From positions 7,265,157-7,329,156 of the forward strand of contig NC_054391.1 in NCBI RefSeq assembly GCF_001625195.1: DNA of 64,000 nt, in the 5' to 3' direction. This DNA is from Drechmeria coniospora. Taxonomy: Eukaryota; Ascomycota; Sordariomycetes; Hypocreales; Ophiocordycipitaceae. How positions within the stretch are numbered: position 1 is the first letter of the stretch; each line of letters starts with the position of its first letter. Made by a program: the position numbers and the translations under genes. The notes under the pieces are model-generated. The model had not been told where the DNA came from and searched no databases. It saw only the letters and a list, made by a program, of their open reading frames with translations. Positions 59,601 to 64,000 of the stretch are shown here, piece by piece.

Positions 59601-62600
59601 CCACCGCCGGATTGTACACCACCATGCAGAACAATACTTATTATTACTGTTGCATCTTCACAACCTCCTATTTTCTCCACAGTCACTGGGCCGACAGCCG
59701 GCACAAGCACAATCAATCCACCGCCAGATTGTACACCTCCATGTAGACCAATAGTCATTATTACAATTGCGTCTACAGAAGGACCCGTTTTCTCGACAGT
59801 AACTGGACCAACGGCCGGCACAAGTACGATTCTTCCACCGCCGGATTGCACACCTCCGTGCAGAACAATAGTCGTTGTCACTGTTGCGTCGTCCGAAGTT
59901 CCTATTTTTTCAACAGTCACAGGACCGACGGCCGGCACAAGTACGATCCTGCCACCACCAGATTGTACGCCTCCGTGCAGACCAATAGTCATCATTACAG
60001 TTGCGTCTACAGGGGGTCCCGAAACACCCGTTATCTCAACGGTCACTGGCCCAATAGCTGGTACGAGTACAATACTTCCACCGCCGGATTGTACACCACC
60101 ATGCAGAACAATACTTATTGTTACTGTTGCGTCTACACAACCTCCTATTTTCTCAACAGTCACCGGCCCAACGGCTGGAACAAGTACAATTAATCCACCG
60201 CCAGATTGTACACCACCTTGCCGACCAATAGTCGTCATTACGATTGCGTCTACGGAAGGTCCTAGTTATTCAACAGTGACTGGTCCAACAGCCGGCACAA
60301 GCACGATTCTTCCACCGCCGGATTGTACGCCTCCGTGCAGAACAATAGTCATTGTCACTGTTGCGTCTACAGAAGGTCCTATATTTTCAACAGTAACTGG
60401 ACCAACGGCTGGTACAAGTACAATCCCTCCACCACCCGATTGTACGCCTCCATGCCGAACAGTAATTATTGTCACCGTCGCATCTTCTCAAGGTCCTATC
60501 TTTTCTACAGTGACTGGGCCGACGGCTGGTACGAGTACGATCCCTCCGCCTCCTGACTGTACGCCTCCGTGCCGAACAGTTGTTATTGTTACTGTTGCGT
60601 CTTCACAAGGTCCTATCTTTTCAACAGTCACTGGACCGACAGCTGGTACTAGTACTATCCCTCCACCGCCCGATTGTACGCCTCCTTGCCGAACAGTTAT
60701 TATTGTTACCGTCGCATCTTCTCAAGGTCCTATCTTTTCTACTGTAACTGGACCGACAGCTGGTACAAGTACGATCCCTCCACCTCCTGACTGTACGCCT
60801 CCGTGCCGAACAGTAATCATTGTTACTGTTGCATCTACGGAAGGTCCTATTTTCTCAACAGTGACTGGACCGACGGCCGGTACGAGTACTATCCCTCCAC
60901 CACCTGACTGTACGCCTCCATGCCGAACAGTTGTTATTGTTACCGTTGCATCTTCTCAAGGTCCTATCTTTTCTACTGTAACTGGACCGACAGCTGGTAC
61001 GAGTACGATCCCTCCACCGCCGGATTGTACGCCTCCTTGCCGAACAGTTATTATCGTTACTGTTGCATCTACAGAAGGTCCTATTTTCTCTACAGTAACT
61101 GGGCCGACGGCCGGTACGAGTACGATTCCTCCACCTCCTGACTGTACGCCTCCATGCCGAACAGTTGTTATTGTTACTGTTGCGTCTTCACAAGGTCCTA
61201 TCGTTTCAACGGTCACTGGACCGACAGCTGGTACTAGTACTATCCCTCCACCGCCCGATTGTACGCCTCCTTGCCGAACAGTTATTATTGTCACCGTCGC
61301 ATCTTCTCAAGGTCCTATCTTTTCTACTGTAACTGGACCGACAGCTGGTACAAGTACGATCCCTCCACCACCCGATTGTACGCCTCCATGCCGAACAGTA
61401 ATCGTTGTTACTGTTGCATCTACGGAAGGTCCTATTTTCTCAACAGTGACTGGACCGACGGCCGGCACGAGTACTATCCCTCCACCTCCTGACTGTACGC
61501 CTCCGTGCCGAACAGTTGTTATTGTTACCATTGCATCTTCTCAAGGTCCTATCTTTTCAACGGTAACTGGTCCAACGGCTGGTACAAGTACTATCACTCC
61601 ACCGCCTGACTGTACACCTCCGTGCAGAACAGTTGTCATTGTTACTGTTACATCTAATCAACCATCCGGATCGCTTGTTTTCTCAACAGTAACTGGACCA
61701 ACAGCTGGTACAAGTACCATTACTCCACCCCCCAATTGTACTCCCCCATGTAACACCGTAGTAATTGTTACTGTTGCGTCTACGGAAGGACCAATTTTCT
61801 CAACAGTAACTGGACCGACCGCAGGGACAAGTACGATCAATCCACCGCCTGATTGTACGCCTCCGTGCAGAACAGTTGTTATTGTTACTGTTGCGTCTTC
61901 ACAGCTTCCCATTTTCTCAACTGTGACTGGACCGACGGCCGGTACAAGTACGATTACTCCTCCGCCTGATTGTACTCCTCCATGCCGAACAATAGTCATT
62001 GTTACTGTTGCATCTACAGATGGTCCAATTTTCTCAACTGTGACTGGACCAACAGCCGGGACAAGTACAATCACGCCACCCCCCGATTGCACGCCTCCGT
62101 GCAGAACAGTCGTTGTTGTTACTGTAACGTCTGGTCAACCCACCGGATCACTTGTCTTTTCAACAGTAACTGGACCGACAGCTGGTAGAAGTACCGTCAC
62201 TCCACTTCCAAATTGTACACCTCCGTGCAATACAGTTGTTATTGTCACTGTTGCGTCTACACAACCTCCTATTTTCTCAACAGTAACCGGACCAACGGCC
62301 GGAACAAGTACAATCACGCCACCACCCGATTGTTCGCCTCCATGCAGAACAATAGTTATTGTAACTGTTGCGTCTACAGAAGGTCCTATTTTCTCTACAG
62401 TAACTGGACCGACAGCCGGTACAAGTACAATCACTCCACCACCTGATTGTACGCCTCCGTGTAGAACAGTTGTCATTGTTACTATTGCGTCCTCACAAGG
62501 TCCAATCTTTTCAACCGTGACTGGACCGACGGCTGGTACGAGTACGATCTCTCCATCGCCAGATTGTACGCCTCCATGCAGAACAGTAATTATTGTTACT

Positions 62601-64000
62601 GTTACGTCTACATCACGTACCATAATCACCGATCCAAGTCTTACACTACCTACACCACCTGCTATTTTCTCAACAGTGACTGGACCGACGCCTGGTACAA
62701 GTACTATAACACCACCACCTGACTGCTCCCCTCCATGTTTAACAGTAATTATTGTTACTGTTACGTCTACATCACGTACCATAATCACCGATCCAAGTCT
62801 TACACTACCTACACCACCTGCTATTTTCTCAACAGTGACTGGACCGACGCCTGGTACAAGTACTATAACACCACCACCTGACTGCTCCCCTCCATGTTTA
62901 ACAGTTATTATTGTTACTGTTACATCTTCATCACGTACCATAATTATTGATCCAAGTCTTACACTACCTACAATATCTCCTATTTTCTCAACTGTAACTG
63001 GGCCGACGGCTGGTACAAGTACTATCACACCACCGCCCGATTGTTCGCCTCCATGTTTAACGGTTATTATTGTTACTGTAACTTCTTCATCACGTACCAT
63101 AATCACCGATCCAAGTCTTACACTACCTACACCACCTGCTATTTTCTCAACTGTAACTGGACCGACGGCTGGTACAAGTACCATCACACCACCGCCCGAT
63201 TGTTCGCCTCCATGTTTAACAGTAATTATTGTTACTGTAACATCGAACGTTCCATCTGGTTCAATTATATTTTCAACAGTCACTGGATCAACTCCTGGTA
63301 CAAGTACTGTTACCCCAGGCCCTAATTGTACCCCTCCATGTAATACAGTAGTCATTATTACTGTTACATCTGGTCAACCTCCTGATACAGCTATAACAAT
63401 AACATCGCAAGGGTCAGTAGCTGGTACGACTACCATTACACCACCAGCTGGTTGCACGCACCCTTGCACAACTAGTGTATTAGTTCTTGTTACAGGAACC
63501 AATATCTTTTCAACCATTACTGGAACGGTTCCTGGTACAAGTACAATTACTCCACCACCGAATTGTACGCCTCCCTGCAATACTGTTATTATTGTTACTG
63601 TTACCTCCGGTCAACCACCTGATACTGCCGTAACGATAACATCTCAAGGATCCGTCGCTGGTACGACTACCATTACACCACCAGCTGGTTGCACGCACCC
63701 TTGCACAACTAGTGTATTAGTTCTTGTTACAGGAACCAATATCTTTTCAACTATTACTGGAACGGTTCCCGGTACGAGTACAATCACTCCACCACCGAAT
63801 TGTACACCTCCTTGCAACACAGTCATTATTGTTACTGTTACCTCCGGTCAACCACCTGATACTGCCGTAACGATAACATCTCAAGGATCCGTCGCTGGTA
63901 CGACTACTATCACACCACCAGCCGGTTGCACGCACCCTTGCACAACTAGTGTTTTAGTCATTGTTACAGGAACCAATATCTTTTCTACCATTACTGGAAC
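56632..64000 (+). CDS. Giant secreted Thr/Ser/Pro repeat protein, adhesin- or mucin-like (partial, runs off the window)
   Basis: Exon 1 is 56632-56789 and exon 2 56846 to beyond 64000 (56-base intron, GTAAAT to TTAG, phase 2), so at least 2,437 residues with no stop. The signal peptide starts MNLINLKIFSILGSLLLLVFG; a short unique region ends TTQRGILR. Then repeats begin: (i) 56,880-58,600, paired units of about 37 residues (74-residue period) such as GPVAGTSTIPPPAGCTTSC; (ii) 58,800-62,600, mostly 39-residue units such as STVTGPTAGTSTI and PPPDCTPPCRT followed by IVIVTVAS; (iii) four 53-residue units from about 62,613, with TIITDPSLTLPTPP; (iv) 79-residue units from 63,372. Each basic unit carries one C-x3-C pair. 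Charged residues are rare and Met almost absent. This is the form of O-glycosylated fungal cell-wall adhesins or flocculins; a C-terminal GPI site may lie beyond the window. Ligand and function are unknown. Confidence 0.85.
62613..63248 (+). repeat. Four 159-base coding repeats in the giant gene
   Basis: TCACGTACCATAATCACCGA (third copy with ATTATTGA) starts at 62613, 62772, 62931 and 63090, an exact 159-base period. The first two copies are almost identical in DNA. Confidence 0.92.
63372..64000 (+). repeat. 237-base coding repeats continuing past the window end
   Basis: GGTCAACC(T/A)CCTGATAC starts at 63372, 63609 and 63846, an exact 237-base period (79 codons), with very few differences between copies. 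The array is cut by the window end. Confidence 0.93.

Noticed and set aside
56765..63355. Several long minus-strand ORFs (up to 473 codons) opposite the giant repeat gene
   Set aside because: They are in one register because the plus-strand repeats have multiples of three. None has a signal peptide or a consistent start, while the plus frame has a signal exon and stays open throughout.

Overview
This window looks like genomic DNA of a filamentous ascomycete, most likely a Sordariomycete of the order Hypocreales (order by inference, species not determinable). The grounds are short spliceosomal introns (about 56-190 bases, GT...AG, with CTAAC/CTGAC-like branch sites), strong GC3 codon bias in housekeeping genes, a typical fungal set (RVB1, TAF13, KSH1, SOK1/Tcp11, a MATA-type HMG-box protein), intergenic DNA full of TACGGAGTA/GTACTTG palindromes, and AT-rich blocks holding decayed repeats with a RIP-like mutation (TGG to TAG).

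Layout. (1) About 1-18,000 is an AT-rich, repeat-rich accessory compartment. It opens with an intronless gene for a secreted precursor of eight perfect 14-residue repeats, each starting with a Kex2-type Lys-Arg site (1014-1547). This has the architecture of fungal ribosomal peptide precursors (dikaritin/epichloecyclin/KEP type). It is followed by five intact paralogues of a small secreted six-cysteine protein (3981-4653 +, 7574-8247 -, 12562-13227 +, 14537-15202 +, 16910-17601 +). All five share the same three-exon structure, and a dibasic site separates a cysteine-free proregion from the cysteine-rich part. At least two pseudogene remnants of the family, a tandem segmental duplication, LTR-like repeats and a Mutator-like transposase relic lie between them. 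(2) About 18,400-30,600 is a GC-rich conserved block: HMG-box regulator (-), RVB1 AAA+ ATPase (-), TAF13 (-) and divergently the tiny four-exon KSH1 gene (+). (3) About 30,600-43,000 is a 12-kb stretch with no recognisable gene, full of short palindromes, minisatellites and inverted repeats. (4) A SOK1/Tcp11 gene (44,056-46,026 +) with a long pyrimidine-rich leader ends the conserved block. (5) About 46,700-56,600 is a second AT-rich gene-poor compartment with unidentified ORF relics. (6) From 56,632 to the window end runs a giant secreted repeat protein (two exons, at least 2,437 residues, still open at 64,000). It is built of Thr/Ser/Pro/Val/Ile/Gly repeats, each with a C-x3-C pair, and looks like a cell-wall adhesin or mucin-like surface protein.

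The genes fall in two groups. The GC-rich block carries transcription, chromatin, secretory-pathway and cAMP-signalling housekeeping functions. The flanking AT-rich compartments carry secreted, fast-evolving, repeat-based products (peptide precursor, effector-like family, adhesin-like giant). Two of these three secreted classes carry Kex2-type dibasic sites. The tailoring enzymes expected for a cyclised ribosomal peptide (UstY/DUF3328 oxidases, tyrosinase, methyltransferase, peptidase) are not visible here. No rRNA, tRNA or CRISPR array was found.
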